From: Streptomyces sp. JH34
GTDB taxonomy: Bacteria > Actinomycetota > Actinomycetes > Streptomycetales > Streptomycetaceae
DNA: 64,000 nucleotides
Assembly: GCF_029428875.1 (NCBI RefSeq)
Contig: NZ_JAJSOO010000001.1
Span: 1,426,001 to 1,490,000, forward strand
Direction of reading: 5' to 3'
Shown: piece by piece, positions 38,618-47,244 of the stretch
How the letters are laid out: every line of letters starts with the position of its first letter
Position numbering within the stretch: the first letter of the stretch is position 1
Notes under the pieces: model-generated
The model's input: the letters and a program-made list of their open reading frames with translations, nothing else
Told to the model about the DNA's origin: nothing
Database searches by the model: none
Translations under genes and position numbers: made by a program

Positions 38618-38742
38618 ATGGATTCGGCCTGCCCCACCGGTCCGGCCTTCACCCTGTGACCTGGGCCGCGGTCGCCGTGGGCGCCGTCGCGGCCGTGGTC
38701 CTGGCAACCGTGTACCTGCGGCGACGCCGACGAGCGGGCTGA
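38618..38742 (+). pseudogene. Remnant of a sortase-type C-terminal anchor (low confidence)
   Basis: In one frame 38618–38659 reads a 13-residue peptide containing CPTGP and ends at a TGA. The frame starting at the overlapping GTG (38656) continues for 28 residues with an alanine/valine-rich membrane helix and a tail of five arginines (YLRRRRRAG). Joined by a one-base shift they look like an LPxTG-type sorting signal, helix and basic tail. No upstream coding body exists, because the GH92 terminator is directly before it. It could be the leftover of a lost sortase substrate or a coincidental small ORF. Confidence 0.25.
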
Positions 38743-38897
38743 GCCTTCCACCGAGACACGCGCCGATCGCTATGGGCCAGTCAGGCTACTTTCATGCCGT
38801 TTCGTGGTGTCCCGACACACTCTTCCGAAGATCCATGTCATCTCTTGGGCGATCAGGTGATCAGTACGACAATCATCTCGGCTTGAAGGAGCCCAGC

Positions 38898-39578
38898 ATG
38901 CGCACTTCCGCTTCCCTCCGCTCCCGCAGCATCCGCATGGGCACCACCGTGGCCGCTGCGGTCGCCGCTGCCGGCGTCGTCACCCTGGCCGGAGCCCCTG
39001 CCGCGCTCGCCGCGCCCGGCGACAGCGGTGACATCGACATCAGCTCCCTCGGCTGGCACTCGCGCGGTGACCGCAACGGGGTCGAGGTCTGCCAGTTCGC
39101 CCTCGTGGCGAACAACTTCTCGTCGCTCCCCTCGGTCCTCTGGACGATCACCAAGCAGCCCCCGTCCGACCCCCCGGCCACGCTGTCGGCCACCCTCCCC
39201 CTCGTCGACGGCAAGGCCCGCAGCCAGGAATACCTGCTCCCGGAGGGCACCTACCAGCTGCTGTGGGTCACCCCCTCGGGCCAGAAGACGAAGGGCTTCG
39301 AGGTCGACTGCTCCGAGCGCGGCCAGGGCGGCAACCGCGCGGAGGGTGAGGGCCGGGACTCGTCCTCGTCGTCGGAGAAGCACCACGAGAAGAAGTACGA
39401 CAAGCCGTCCGGCGCCGTGCCCGCGGGTGGCGGCGGCGTGCCCGACATGGAGGGCGTCAGCTCGGAGGGCGAGTCGAACGTCGGCGCCTCGGCCGCCCTG
39501 GTGGCCGGTGCCGCCGGAATCGCGGGGCTGATCATGGTCCGTCGATCCGCACGCCGTCGTGCCCGCAACGAGGCATAA
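38898..39578 (+). CDS. Secreted, C-terminally membrane-anchored protein of unknown function
   Basis: A 226-aa protein. The signal peptide has a basic start (RSRSIRMG), a hydrophobic core and cleavage near AALAAPG. The mature region has a compact ~100-residue domain with two cysteines (EVCQFALVANNF and EVDCSERG), probably a disulfide. A charged, serine- and histidine-rich linker follows, then a C-terminal helix (about 195–212) and a tail of seven arginines. No clear LPxTG precedes the helix. AAGGAG lies six bases before the ATG at 38898. It is followed at once by a class F sortase gene, so a link to that enzyme is likely but not shown by a motif. Confidence 0.75.
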   Translation: MRTSASLRSRSIRMGTTVAAAVAAAGVVTLAGAPAALAAPGDSGDIDISSLGWHSRGDRNGVEVCQFALVANNFSSLPSVLWTITKQPPSDPPATLSATLPLVDGKARSQEYLLPEGTYQLLWVTPSGQKTKGFEVDCSERGQGGNRAEGEGRDSSSSSEKHHEKKYDKPSGAVPAGGGGVPDMEGVSSEGESNVGASAALVAGAAGIAGLIMVRRSARRRARNEA

Positions 39579-40281
39579 CACGCGCGGCCGACGGCGACGG
39601 CGGGGTCCGAGCCGTGCATGCCGGCTCACGATGACCCTGTGCGTGACCTTCTCGCTGGTGACCGGCATCGTGTGGGCGGGTTCGGACTCGCCCGAGGACG
39701 CCTCGTCGGTCACCGCCGCCCGCGGCAGCGATGCCGCGGGCGGCGGGGCACCGCCCTTCGAGCGAGCACCTCACACGCCGCCGAAGAAGGTGCCCGCCTC
39801 GCACGCGCCGCTGGTGCACTCCCGTCCGGTGAAGGTCGCCATTCCCGCGATCTACATCGAGGCCCCGGTCACCGGCCTCAGCCTGGACGAGAAGGGCCGC
39901 CTGGGCGCCCCGCCGCTGAGCAAGCCGAAGCTGGTGGGCTGGTTCCGCAAGGGACCGTCCCCCGGAGAGGCGGGTACGTCCCTGCTCGTCGGCCACCGCG
40001 ACACCGCGACGGGGCCGGCGATCTTCCTCAATCTCAACGTCCTGCGCCGGGGTGACACCGTGAAGGTGACCCGGGCCGACCGGCGGATCGCGGTGTTCAC
40101 CGTCGACGAGGTGAAGACCTACACGAAGGACAAGTTCCCCGACGAGAAGGTATACGGCGCCACCGGTCGTCCGGAGCTCAGACTCATGACGTGCGGCGGG
40201 CGCTTCGACAAGAAGAACGGCTACTCGGCCAACGTTGTCGTCTTCGCCCACCTCACGTCGCTCAAGAAGCAGGCGGCCTGA
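39559..40281 (+). CDS. Class F sortase
   Basis: A 240-aa membrane-anchored transpeptidase. An arginine-rich N-terminus and one hydrophobic helix (about 23–42) are followed by a proline-rich linker and the sortase barrel. VAIPAIYIEAPV starts the barrel, GTSLLVGHRDT carries the catalytic histidine, and LRLMTCGGRFD carries the catalytic cysteine. Class F enzymes anchor secreted proteins in actinobacteria. The GTG at 39559 overlaps the previous gene by 20 bases and gives a normal positive-inside anchor. An ATG at 39631 would begin inside the helix and is less likely. Confidence 0.85.
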   Translation: MPATRHNTRGRRRRRGPSRACRLTMTLCVTFSLVTGIVWAGSDSPEDASSVTAARGSDAAGGGAPPFERAPHTPPKKVPASHAPLVHSRPVKVAIPAIYIEAPVTGLSLDEKGRLGAPPLSKPKLVGWFRKGPSPGEAGTSLLVGHRDTATGPAIFLNLNVLRRGDTVKVTRADRRIAVFTVDEVKTYTKDKFPDEKVYGATGRPELRLMTCGGRFDKKNGYSANVVVFAHLTSLKKQAA

Positions 40282-40422
40282 CCGGAAGCCACACGAAGTA
40301 GGTGCCTCCGGCCTGGGCGCCACACGGAACCGGTCGGTGCCTCGGGGGCGAGGTACCGGCCGTTCGTGCTGTTCGCGTCACATGGGCTAATCTCCCCGCA
40401 CGTGCGTTCGGAGAGGCTGGAC

Positions 40423-41070
40423 ATGAGGCGGGCGGGAAGAGGGCTGCGCGTCACCGCGTGGGTCACGGGGACCATCGGAGCGGCGCTGATCGTGGCGCCC
40501 GCGGCGTTGTTCGGCTCCGGTTGGACGACGGCGCGGGTGTCCGGCGGTTCCATGGAGCCGACGTACTCCGTCGGCGAGCGCGTCACCTTCGAACGGATCG
40601 AGGCGCGTGACGTGCGGCGCGGGGACGTCGTGCTCTACCGGGTACCGGACCGCTACGAGGGCCTGGCGGTGCTGGGACGTGTGATCGGGACGGGCGGCGA
40701 TCACGTCGTGCAGCGTTCCGGCGCGCCCGTGACGGTGAACGGCTCACCGCTGGCCGAGCCGTACGTCAAGGACGGCGATCCGTCCGGCATGGCTCTCGAG
40801 TACGACGTCATGGTCCCCGAGGGCCGGATCTTCGTGCTCGGCGACTTCCGGGCCAACGCCCGGGACTCCCGCTCCTTCCTCGACGACCGGTCCGGCACGG
40901 TCGCGGCCACCGCCGTCCTGGGCCGGACACTTCACGACCGGACCGGTCTCGCGGGCCTGGGACTCTCGATGCTGTTCGGCCTGGCTCTGGCCGTCACCGC
41001 GGTCGTGACCGCGATCGTCGCCCGGCGGCGCGGCCGCCCCAGGGCCGTGTGGCCGCCGTCGCCCGTCTGA
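40423..41070 (+). CDS. Signal peptidase I-like (S26 family) protein with the catalytic lysine position altered
   Basis: A 215-aa membrane protein with an N-terminal helix (about 12–32) and a C-terminal helix (about 180–205). The nucleophile region is intact: SGGSMEPTY with S43. Later S26 boxes are clear in VLYRVPDR and in the GRIFVLGDFRANARDSRSF stretch. However, the box that normally reads KR-V-x-G-x-x-GD is LGRVIGTGGD, so the general-base lysine is replaced by G85. It may be an inactive or unusually catalysed homologue. GGAGAGG precedes the ATG at 40423. It probably processes or chaperones the secreted proteins encoded next to it. Confidence 0.8.
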   Translation: MRRAGRGLRVTAWVTGTIGAALIVAPAALFGSGWTTARVSGGSMEPTYSVGERVTFERIEARDVRRGDVVLYRVPDRYEGLAVLGRVIGTGGDHVVQRSGAPVTVNGSPLAEPYVKDGDPSGMALEYDVMVPEGRIFVLGDFRANARDSRSFLDDRSGTVAATAVLGRTLHDRTGLAGLGLSMLFGLALAVTAVVTAIVARRRGRPRAVWPPSPV

Positions 41071-41098
41071 CCGGGCGGACCTCGCGCGCGCCGATCGC

Positions 41099-41132
41099 GG
41101 CCGGTGCCCTTCTCCGTGCCAGGGCACCGGCC
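41099..41132 (+). terminator. Terminator after the S26 peptidase gene
   Basis: GGCCGGTGCCC (41099–41109) pairs with GGGCACCGGCC (41122–41132). It lies between convergent genes and may serve both. Confidence 0.8.
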
Positions 41133-41149
41133 GGTCTCACACCGTGGGG

Positions 41150-42229
41150 TCAGCCCACCCTGCAGCCGAGTCGGAGAGCGGAATCAGGAGCACCACCCTG
41201 CGAGACATAGCCGAAGGTCGTGGATTCACCGGGGTCCAGCGAACCGTTCCAGCCCGCGTTGTGGACCATCACCTCCTGCCCCTGGGTCGTCATCGCTCCG
41301 CTCCAGAGGCTGGCGACGCTCTGCCCGGTGGGCTGCGTCCACTCCACCATCCAGCCGAGCATGGGCACGTTGCCGGAGTTGGTGACCTTCACCTCCGACT
41401 GGTACCCGCCGTTCCAGCTGCCGGTGGTGGTCCAGGTGGCGGTGCACGCGCCGGGCGGGGGCTCGGTCGGGGTGCTGCCGGATCCGTCCTTGACCCCGGT
41501 CACCTCTCCGTTGCCGCCGTCGAAGACCACGTCGGAGCAGGAGTAGAAGGTCTCCTGACTGTCGGAGCGCTGCCACACCATGTAGATGACGTGGCGGCCG
41601 TCCTTGCCCTCGGGCAGCGCACCCGTCCACCGATAGTCGGCCTCGACCGTGCCCGGGCTGCCGTTGAGCGGCGGGTGGTCGATGGACAGGAAGGGTGACT
41701 CCTCGACGTCGTCCCAGGTCAACGCCTGGGTGGGGTCGTAGCCGTCCTTGGTGATGTAGACGTGGAACCAACCCGGGTGCGCGGCCCAGGCGTTGTACGA
41801 GAAGTCGATGGTGGCACCCTCCGTCAGGTGGGTCACCGGCCAGTCGGCGCTCGGCTTGTTGAACCCGGTGAAGTTGGTGTTGCCACCGCTGCACAGCTCA
41901 CCGTCGGGCACGAAGCCTCGGGTACGGCCGGCGCCGTCCGAGCGCAGCACGGAGAACCAGTTGTAGAACGGGGTGGTCCCGCTCTGCTGCGCGGCGGACT
42001 TGCAGGCGGGGTTCACGGGCTTGATCTCACCCGTGTCGGTCAGCGCGTCCTGCCAGCAGAGGAAGGTGCGGCTGGCGGGCTTCATGGGCGTGCCGTGCGC
42101 CTCGGCCCTCTCCCCCGCGGTGAGGACGAGCCCGAGGGCGGGGATGGTCGTGAGCAGGGCGAGCAGGGTGAGGAGTACTGCTCTTCGGCGGGTGCCGACC
42201 AGTAATCGGTGTCTGGACAGATGGATCAC
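41150..42229 (-). CDS. Secreted lytic polysaccharide monooxygenase (AA10) with CBM2
   Basis: A 359-aa copper enzyme that oxidatively cleaves crystalline polysaccharide. After the signal peptide (arginine-rich start, cut at AEA) the mature protein begins HGTPMKPASRTFLCWQD. H45 becomes the N-terminal copper-binding histidine, and H151 in AHPGWFHVYIT completes the histidine brace. A short Thr/Pro linker leads to a CBM2 (about 267–359) with the aromatic face GSWNGGYQSEV. Sequence near the N-terminus and the CBM2 resemble cellulose-active ScLPMO10C-type enzymes rather than chitin-active ones. I chose the GTG at 42229 with AAGGGA upstream. A perfect CebR-type operator lies 54 bases upstream. Confidence 0.93.
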   Translation of the reverse strand: MIHLSRHRLLVGTRRRAVLLTLLALLTTIPALGLVLTAGERAEAHGTPMKPASRTFLCWQDALTDTGEIKPVNPACKSAAQQSGTTPFYNWFSVLRSDGAGRTRGFVPDGELCSGGNTNFTGFNKPSADWPVTHLTEGATIDFSYNAWAAHPGWFHVYITKDGYDPTQALTWDDVEESPFLSIDHPPLNGSPGTVEADYRWTGALPEGKDGRHVIYMVWQRSDSQETFYSCSDVVFDGGNGEVTGVKDGSGSTPTEPPPGACTATWTTTGSWNGGYQSEVKVTNSGNVPMLGWMVEWTQPTGQSVASLWSGAMTTQGQEVMVHNAGWNGSLDPGESTTFGYVSQGGAPDSALRLGCRVG

Positions 42230-42273
42230 GATGTACGTCCCTTCGCTGCGGCGCCGGGTGGGGCCGGGATGCT

Positions 42274-42555
42274 GTGCGAGCTTGGGAGCGCTCCCATAAT
42301 CGGAGGCTAGCGCCGACCCCAAATCATGTAAACGCCTCGCGCGGAACGGCTTTCACCACCACACACGGGAGCACGACCGCTTGGCGCAAGTCTTCCTACA
42401 GCAACGGCGACGGCGGCGAGTGCGTCGAGGTCGCCGACGGCTTCCCCGGCATCGTCCCCGTCCGTGACAGCAAGACTCCCGGCGGACCGGCTCTCGCCTT
42501 CACCGACGCGGGCTGGGCACCGTTCGTGGACGCCGTGAGGAGCGGCTCGCTGTAG
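42274..42555 (+). CDS. DUF397 protein, 5' end degenerate
   Basis: The last ~60 residues are a clear DUF397 domain (AWRKSSYSNGDGGECVEVAD, then VPVRDSKTPGGPALAF). DUF397 proteins usually start a few residues before this and partner XRE regulators. Here no ATG, GTG or TTG exists in frame near the domain. The only one is the GTG at 42274, which would place the CebR-type operator inside the coding region and add an implausible leader. The gene is therefore probably truncated or silent. No partner XRE gene is next to it. Confidence 0.5.
   Translation: MRAWERSHNRRLAPTPNHVNASRGTAFTTTHGSTTAWRKSSYSNGDGGECVEVADGFPGIVPVRDSKTPGGPALAFTDAGWAPFVDAVRSGSL
42283..42296 (-). promoter_or_regulatory. Perfect CebR-type operator TGGGAGCGCTCCCA upstream of the LPMO
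   Basis: The 14-base palindrome is identical to the consensus bound by the Streptomyces cellobiose repressor CebR. It lies 54 bases upstream of the LPMO start codon, which is where a repressor would block transcription. The LPMO should therefore be derepressed by cellobiose. Confidence 0.9.
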
Positions 42556-42562
42556 GTGTGCG

Positions 42563-42594
42563 GCCGGCCTGGGCGCGGCTCGCCCCAGGCCGGC
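42563..42594. terminator. Bidirectional terminator between DUF397 and the phosphatase gene
   Basis: GCCGGCCTGGG (42563–42573) pairs with CCCAGGCCGGC (42584–42594). It lies between the ends of two convergent genes. Confidence 0.8.
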
Positions 42595-42605
42595 GCCGCT
42601 CCAGG

Positions 42606-43229
42606 TCAGTTGATGGCGTTGAACAGCCTTTCGGGCAGCGACATGTTCAGCGCGGTGACGACCGGCTTTCCGTGTTCCGTGCCGAGGCGTGAGACCGCGC
42701 CGGTGGCGAGCTGGAACAGTTCGCCGCTCGCGGGTGTCAGTCGCAGGTAGCGCGCGGTGAGCACGCGCAGGAAGTGCGAGTGGGCCACCAGTGCGATGTC
42801 CGCTTCACCGAGACGGGACGCCGCAGCCCGCACCTCCGCCAGGATGCGGTCCGCACGGTCGCCCACCTCCTGCGGGCTCTCACCGGGGTGCCCCTCCGGG
42901 CCGGTGGCGACACCGTCGGTCCAGAGGTTCCAGTCCGGACGGGTGCGCCGGATCTCGACCGTGGTGATGCCCTCGTAGGCCCCGTAGTCCCACTCCCGCA
43001 GGTCAGGTGTGTCGCGGGGCGCCTTCAGGCCGGCCAGTTCGGCGGTGCGGCGGGCCCGGAGCAGGGGACTGACCAGGGTGAGCCCGATCTCCCGTTCGGT
43101 GAGGAGCGGCACGAGGGCGCGGGCCTGGCGCTCGCCCAGCTCGGTCAGGGGCAGGTCGGTCCAGCTCGTGTGCTGCCCGGACCGGGACCACTCGGTCTCG
43201 CCGTGCCGGATCAGGATCAACTCGCCCAT
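42606..43229 (-). CDS. Histidine phosphatase family protein (phosphoglycerate-mutase-like)
   Basis: A 207-aa protein of the histidine phosphatase superfamily. The phosphohistidine motif is LILIRHGETEWS near the N-terminus, SPLLRARRTAELAG supplies the second arginine, EWDYGAYEG is typical, and the second catalytic histidine is in LVAHSHFLRVL. The fold covers phosphoglycerate mutases, SixA and nucleotide or sugar phosphatases, and the substrate cannot be told. The ATG at 43229 is preceded by GGAAG. It stands alone, between terminators. Confidence 0.88.
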   Translation of the reverse strand: MGELILIRHGETEWSRSGQHTSWTDLPLTELGERQARALVPLLTEREIGLTLVSPLLRARRTAELAGLKAPRDTPDLREWDYGAYEGITTVEIRRTRPDWNLWTDGVATGPEGHPGESPQEVGDRADRILAEVRAAASRLGEADIALVAHSHFLRVLTARYLRLTPASGELFQLATGAVSRLGTEHGKPVVTALNMSLPERLFNAIN

Positions 43230-43366
43230 GGATACTTCCGCTCTGTGCGCCGTGTTCGTACGTGTGTGCCACTGGTGGCAACCTGCCGGCCCACGATCGC
43301 ATTCCGCCCCTCCCCGCGCGGGGCGGCTCGCCCCGGCGACGTCGCCCGCGTACGGCATGCGCCGTC

Positions 43367-43408
43367 CGCCCCGGCGGGCACCGGATCGCTCCGGTGCCCG
43401 CCGGGGCG
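43367..43408 (-). terminator. Terminator of the alpha-xylosidase gene
   Basis: A perfect 19-bp stem pairs 43367–43385 with 43390–43408 around a TCGC loop, 22 bases beyond the stop on the minus strand. Confidence 0.9.
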
Positions 43409-43429
43409 GGGATCAGGGGGCGGTGGCCG

Positions 43430-45667
43430 TCAGGCCCGCTCCCCAACGACCGTGACCGTGTACGGCCGGTCCGTGTCCGTCGTGACACGGGCCTCGCCGC
43501 CCTCGAAGACCACCTCGTACGTCGCCGCGACCGCGCTCGTGCGGTCGGGGACGGTCACCGTGCGGGTGAAGTCGGCCGTTCCGGCGGGGGCGAACACGCG
43601 GAGTTCGAGGTCGTCGAGCCACTCGCCGTCCGGGCGGGACTCGTCGGCGCCCAGCGCCAGGACCGCGCCCTGGCGGACCAGCAGGGGCAGGCTGTCGAAG
43701 CCGTGGGTCTCGCGGCGCCACGCGGGGCCGGTGACCGTGTCCCCCGTCAGCAGGTGGGTCCAGGTGCCCTCGGGCACGTAGTACTCGACCTCGCCGTCGT
43801 CGGTGAAGACGGGGGCGACCAGGACGTCCGGGCCCAGCAGGTACTCGCGGTCCACCGTGCGGGCCGTCGGGTCGTCCGGGAACTCCAGCAGCAGCGGACG
43901 CATCGTCGGGACGCCCGTGCGGTGGGCCTCGACCGCGACGCCGTACAGGTAGGGCATGAGGCGGTGCTTGAGGCGGGTGAACTGCCGGGCCACGTCCACC
44001 GCCTCGTCGCCGAACTCCCACGGCACGCGGTACGACGACGAGCCGTGCAGCCGGCTGTGCGAGGACAGCAGGCCGAAGGCCAGCCAGCGCTTGAAGACCG
44101 CCGGGTCCGGGGTCCCCTCGAAGCCGCCGATGTCGTGGCTCCAGAAACCGAAGCCGGACAGGGACAGCGAGAGGCCGCCGCGCAGGGACTCGGCCATGGC
44201 CTCGAAGGAGGACCAGCAGTCGCCGCCCCAGTGGACCGGATACTGCTGGCCGCCCGCTGCCGCCGAGCGGGCGAAGAGCACGGCCTCGCCCTGGCCGCGC
44301 TCCGACTCCAGGAGCTCGAAGACGGCCTTGTTGTAGAGGTGCGTGTAGTAGTTGTGCATGCGCTCCGTGTCGGAGCCGTCGTGCCAGACGACGTCCGTCG
44401 GGATGCGCTCGCCGAAGTCCGTCTTGAAGCCGTCGACGCCCTGGTCGAGGAGGACCTTCAGCTTGGCCTGGAACCAGGCGGTGGCCTCGGGGTTGGTGAA
44501 GTCGACCAGTGCCATGCCGGCCTGCCACTTGTCCCACTGCCAGATGTCACCGTCCGGCGTCAGGACGAAGTAGCCCTTCTCGGCGCCCTCTTCGTACAGG
44601 GCGCTCTTCTGCCCGATGTACGGGTTGATCCAGACGCAGATCTTCAGGCCCTTGTCCTTGAGCCGGGCGATCATGCCCTCGGGGTCGGGGAACACGGCCG
44701 GGTCCCACTCGAAGTCGCACCACTGGTACTCGCGCATCCAGAAGCAGTCGAAGTGGAAGACGCTCAGCGGGATGCCGCGCTCCGCCATGCCGTCCACGAA
44801 GGAGGTGACGGTGGCCTCGTCGTACGAGGTGGTGAAGGAGGTCGTCAGCCAGAGGCCGAACGACCAGGCCGGGGGAAGCGCGGGGAGGCCGGTCAGGGAG
44901 GCGTACCGGGACAGGACGTCCTTCGGCGTGGGCCCCGCGACGACGAAGTACTCCAGCGTCTGGTCCTCGACGCTGAACTGGACCTGTCCGACGGCCTCGG
45001 AGCCGACCTCGAAGGAGACCTTGCCGGGGTGGTTGACGAAGACGCCGTAGCCGCGTGAGGAGAGGTAGAACGGGATGTTCTTGTACGCCTGCTCGCTGCT
45101 GGTGCCGCCGTCGGCCTGCCACATGTCGACGGTCTGACCGTTCTTCACGTACGGCGTGAATCGCTCGCCGAGTCCGTGGACGGTCTCCCCGACGCCGAGG
45201 GCGAGTTGGGCGAACATGTGGTGGCTGCCGTCGTCGACGGTGGCGAAGGCGCTGCCCTTGCGGCCGGCCGAGGTCAGGACCCGGCCGTCCCCGTCGAGGA
45301 ACTCCAGGCCGAAGGCGCCCTCGGTGGGGAGCCGCAGGGTGAGCGGGCCGCTGGTCAGCTCGGCCGTCGAGCCCTGGGTGCGGGTCGTGGCGGCGGACTG
45401 CGCCGCGGCGCCCGGCAGTTCGAAGTCGGGGCCCTTGCGGCGCCTGCCGGCGTGGTGGGTGAGTCGCACCGCGATGACACCCTCGGCCGGGGCGTGGGCC
45501 TCCACGGTGATCAGCGGGGCGTTGAGCGTGTCGCCGCGGCGCTCGACGCGCTTGACAGCGGCGTAGGCGGCGAGGCGGTCGTCGTCGAGGCGGACATCGC
45601 GGACTTCCGTGGCGTACGAGGCGTGCACACCACTGCGCATCTGCCAGAAGCCGTCGGTGAACTTCAT
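43430..45667 (-). CDS. yicI: Alpha-xylosidase, glycoside hydrolase family 31 (YicI-like)
   Basis: A 745-aa cytoplasmic enzyme with no signal peptide that releases alpha-xylose from isoprimeverose and xyloglucan oligosaccharides. The nucleophile is D417 in GFKTDFGERIP and the acid/base is D483 in HWGGDCWSSFEAM. These positions are within one residue of those in E. coli YicI. The substrate-specific segment FHFDCFWMREYQWCDFEWD is as in alpha-xylosidases rather than alpha-glucosidases. The ATG at 45667 has AAGGA eight bases upstream. It is divergent from xylA across a 325-base region, so released xylose would feed directly into isomerisation. Confidence 0.92.
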   Translation of the reverse strand: MKFTDGFWQMRSGVHASYATEVRDVRLDDDRLAAYAAVKRVERRGDTLNAPLITVEAHAPAEGVIAVRLTHHAGRRRKGPDFELPGAAAQSAATTRTQGSTAELTSGPLTLRLPTEGAFGLEFLDGDGRVLTSAGRKGSAFATVDDGSHHMFAQLALGVGETVHGLGERFTPYVKNGQTVDMWQADGGTSSEQAYKNIPFYLSSRGYGVFVNHPGKVSFEVGSEAVGQVQFSVEDQTLEYFVVAGPTPKDVLSRYASLTGLPALPPAWSFGLWLTTSFTTSYDEATVTSFVDGMAERGIPLSVFHFDCFWMREYQWCDFEWDPAVFPDPEGMIARLKDKGLKICVWINPYIGQKSALYEEGAEKGYFVLTPDGDIWQWDKWQAGMALVDFTNPEATAWFQAKLKVLLDQGVDGFKTDFGERIPTDVVWHDGSDTERMHNYYTHLYNKAVFELLESERGQGEAVLFARSAAAGGQQYPVHWGGDCWSSFEAMAESLRGGLSLSLSGFGFWSHDIGGFEGTPDPAVFKRWLAFGLLSSHSRLHGSSSYRVPWEFGDEAVDVARQFTRLKHRLMPYLYGVAVEAHRTGVPTMRPLLLEFPDDPTARTVDREYLLGPDVLVAPVFTDDGEVEYYVPEGTWTHLLTGDTVTGPAWRRETHGFDSLPLLVRQGAVLALGADESRPDGEWLDDLELRVFAPAGTADFTRTVTVPDRTSAVAATYEVVFEGGEARVTTDTDRPYTVTVVGERA

Positions 45668-45992
45668 GGGGGTGGTCCTTAGCCGATCAGGAGGTGCTGG
45701 GCGGGACGTCAGGGCGCCTGCGGCGAGCGCGGCTGCGGGTCCTCTCGATTTTGATCGTACACAAAACAAATCTGACCGAGAAGGCCGGAACATGGCAGGA
45801 GTTCCCGTATTGCCCGAGAAGCCGAAGCGCGGCACCGGGCCCCGGACCGGCCATGTTTGCGCCACGTGTTCGACACGTGACGGAAACGGTCTAGAAACCC
45901 TCGACCGAATGCAGTATTAGTACTGCAAGCAAACAAATTGACTTGCCCGGCAGGAACGCCGTCCGGGCCTGACGTCGACAAGAGGCTGTGCA
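45668..45992. promoter_or_regulatory. Divergent control region of the alpha-xylosidase and xylA genes
   Basis: This 325-base region has two AT-rich patches. It holds a 17-base palindrome CACGTGTTCGACACGTG (45863–45879), a 16-base palindrome GCAGTATTAGTACTGC (45911–45926) 66 bases before xylA, and the near-direct repeats ACAAAACAAATCTGAC (45761–45776) and AGCAAACAAATTGACT (45928–45943). One AAACAAAT copy lies nearer each gene, as expected for a shared regulator, possibly ROK-type. No further gene is seen. Confidence 0.5.
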
Positions 45993-47162
45993 ATGTCGGA
46001 CCGCTTCACTCCCACTCCCGCGGACAGGTTCACCTTCGGTCTGTGGACGGTGGGCTGGCGTGGCAATGACCCGTTCGGTGACGCGACGCGTCCGGTGCTG
46101 GATCCGGTGGAGTCGGTGGAGCGGCTCGCGGAGCTGGGTGCGCACGGTGTGACGTTCCATGACGACGACCTGATCCCGTTCGGGGCGGACGAGGCGGAGC
46201 GGGCCCGGCTGGTCGGGCGGTTCAAGGACGCGCTGGAGCGGACCGGGATGAAGGTCCCGATGGCGACGACGAACCTGTTCACGCATCCGGTGTTCAAGGA
46301 CGGCGGGTTCACTTCGAACGACCGTGACGTTCGGCGTTTCGCGTTGCGCAAGGTCATCCGGAACATCGATCTGGCCGCCGAGCTCGGCGCGAGCACCTAT
46401 GTGGCCTGGGGTGGGCGTGAGGGTGCGGAGTCCGGGGGTGCCAAGGACGTGCGTCTGGCGCTGGACCGGATGAAGGAGGCCTTCGACCTGCTGGGCGACT
46501 ACGTCACCGAGCAGGGCTACGACCTGCGGTTCGCGATCGAGCCCAAGCCCAACGAGCCCCGCGGTGACATCCTGCTGCCCACGATCGGGCACGCGCTGGC
46601 GTTCATCGAGCGCCTCGAGCGCCCCGAGCTGGTCGGGGTGAACCCGGAGACCGGTCACGAGCAGATGGCCGGGCTGAACTTCCCCCACGGCATCGCGCAG
46701 GCCCTGTGGGCCGGCAAGCTCTTCCACATCGACCTCAACGGCCAGTCCGGCATCAAGTACGACCAGGACTTCCGCTTCGGCGCCGGAGACCTGCGCCAGG
46801 CGTTCTGGCTCGTCGACCTGCTGGAGACCGCGGGCTACGACGGCAGCCTGCACTTCGACTTCAAGCCCGTGCGCACCGACGGCATCGACGGGGTCTGGGA
46901 GTCCGCGAAGAACTGCATGCGCAACTACCTCATCCTCAAGGAGCGCGCCGCCGCCTTCCGCGCGGATCCCGCCGTCCAGGAGGCCCTGACCGCCTCCCGC
47001 CTCGACCAGCTCGCCCGCCCCACCGCCGACGACGGCCTCAAGGCCCTCCTCGCCGACACCTCCGCCTACGAGAACTTCGACGCCACCGCCGCCGCGGAAC
47101 GCTCCATGGCCTTCGAAGCCCTCGACCAGCTCGCCATGGAACACCTCCTCGGCGTCCGCTGA
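45993..47162 (+). CDS. xylA: Xylose isomerase
   Basis: A 389-aa enzyme that converts xylose to xylulose and glucose to fructose, with two divalent metal ions. The catalytic histidine is H56 with D59 in [12 protein letters not shown], matching H54/D57 of the classic Streptomyces enzymes. [12 protein letters not shown] carries the metal-binding glutamate and catalytic lysine, and [17 protein letters not shown] supplies further metal ligands. Length is normal. Streptomyces usually pair xylA with xylulokinase xylB; here the divergent neighbour is the alpha-xylosidase and no xylB is in the window. A terminator follows. Confidence 0.97.
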   Translation: MSDRFTPTPADRFTFGLWTVGWRGNDPFGDATRPVLDPVESVERLAELGAHGVTFHDDDLIPFGADEAERARLVGRFKDALERTGMKVPMATTNLFTHPVFKDGGFTSNDRDVRRFALRKVIRNIDLAAELGASTYVAWGGREGAESGGAKDVRLALDRMKEAFDLLGDYVTEQGYDLRFAIEPKPNEPRGDILLPTIGHALAFIERLERPELVGVNPETGHEQMAGLNFPHGIAQALWAGKLFHIDLNGQSGIKYDQDFRFGAGDLRQAFWLVDLLETAGYDGSLHFDFKPVRTDGIDGVWESAKNCMRNYLILKERAAAFRADPAVQEALTASRLDQLARPTADDGLKALLADTSAYENFDATAAAERSMAFEALDQLAMEHLLGVR

Positions 47163-47176
47163 CCCACCACGCACAG

Positions 47177-47205
47177 GGGTGCCCGGGAACCCACCGGGCG
47201 CCCCG
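47177..47205 (+). terminator. Terminator of xylA
   Basis: An 11-bp stem (47177–47187 with 47195–47205), with one G·U pair in RNA, closes on a 7-base loop, 14 bases after the stop. Confidence 0.75.
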
Positions 47206-47244
47206 CCCCTCCCTGCCGTGACACCGCCGGATCCGCGCAAGGGC

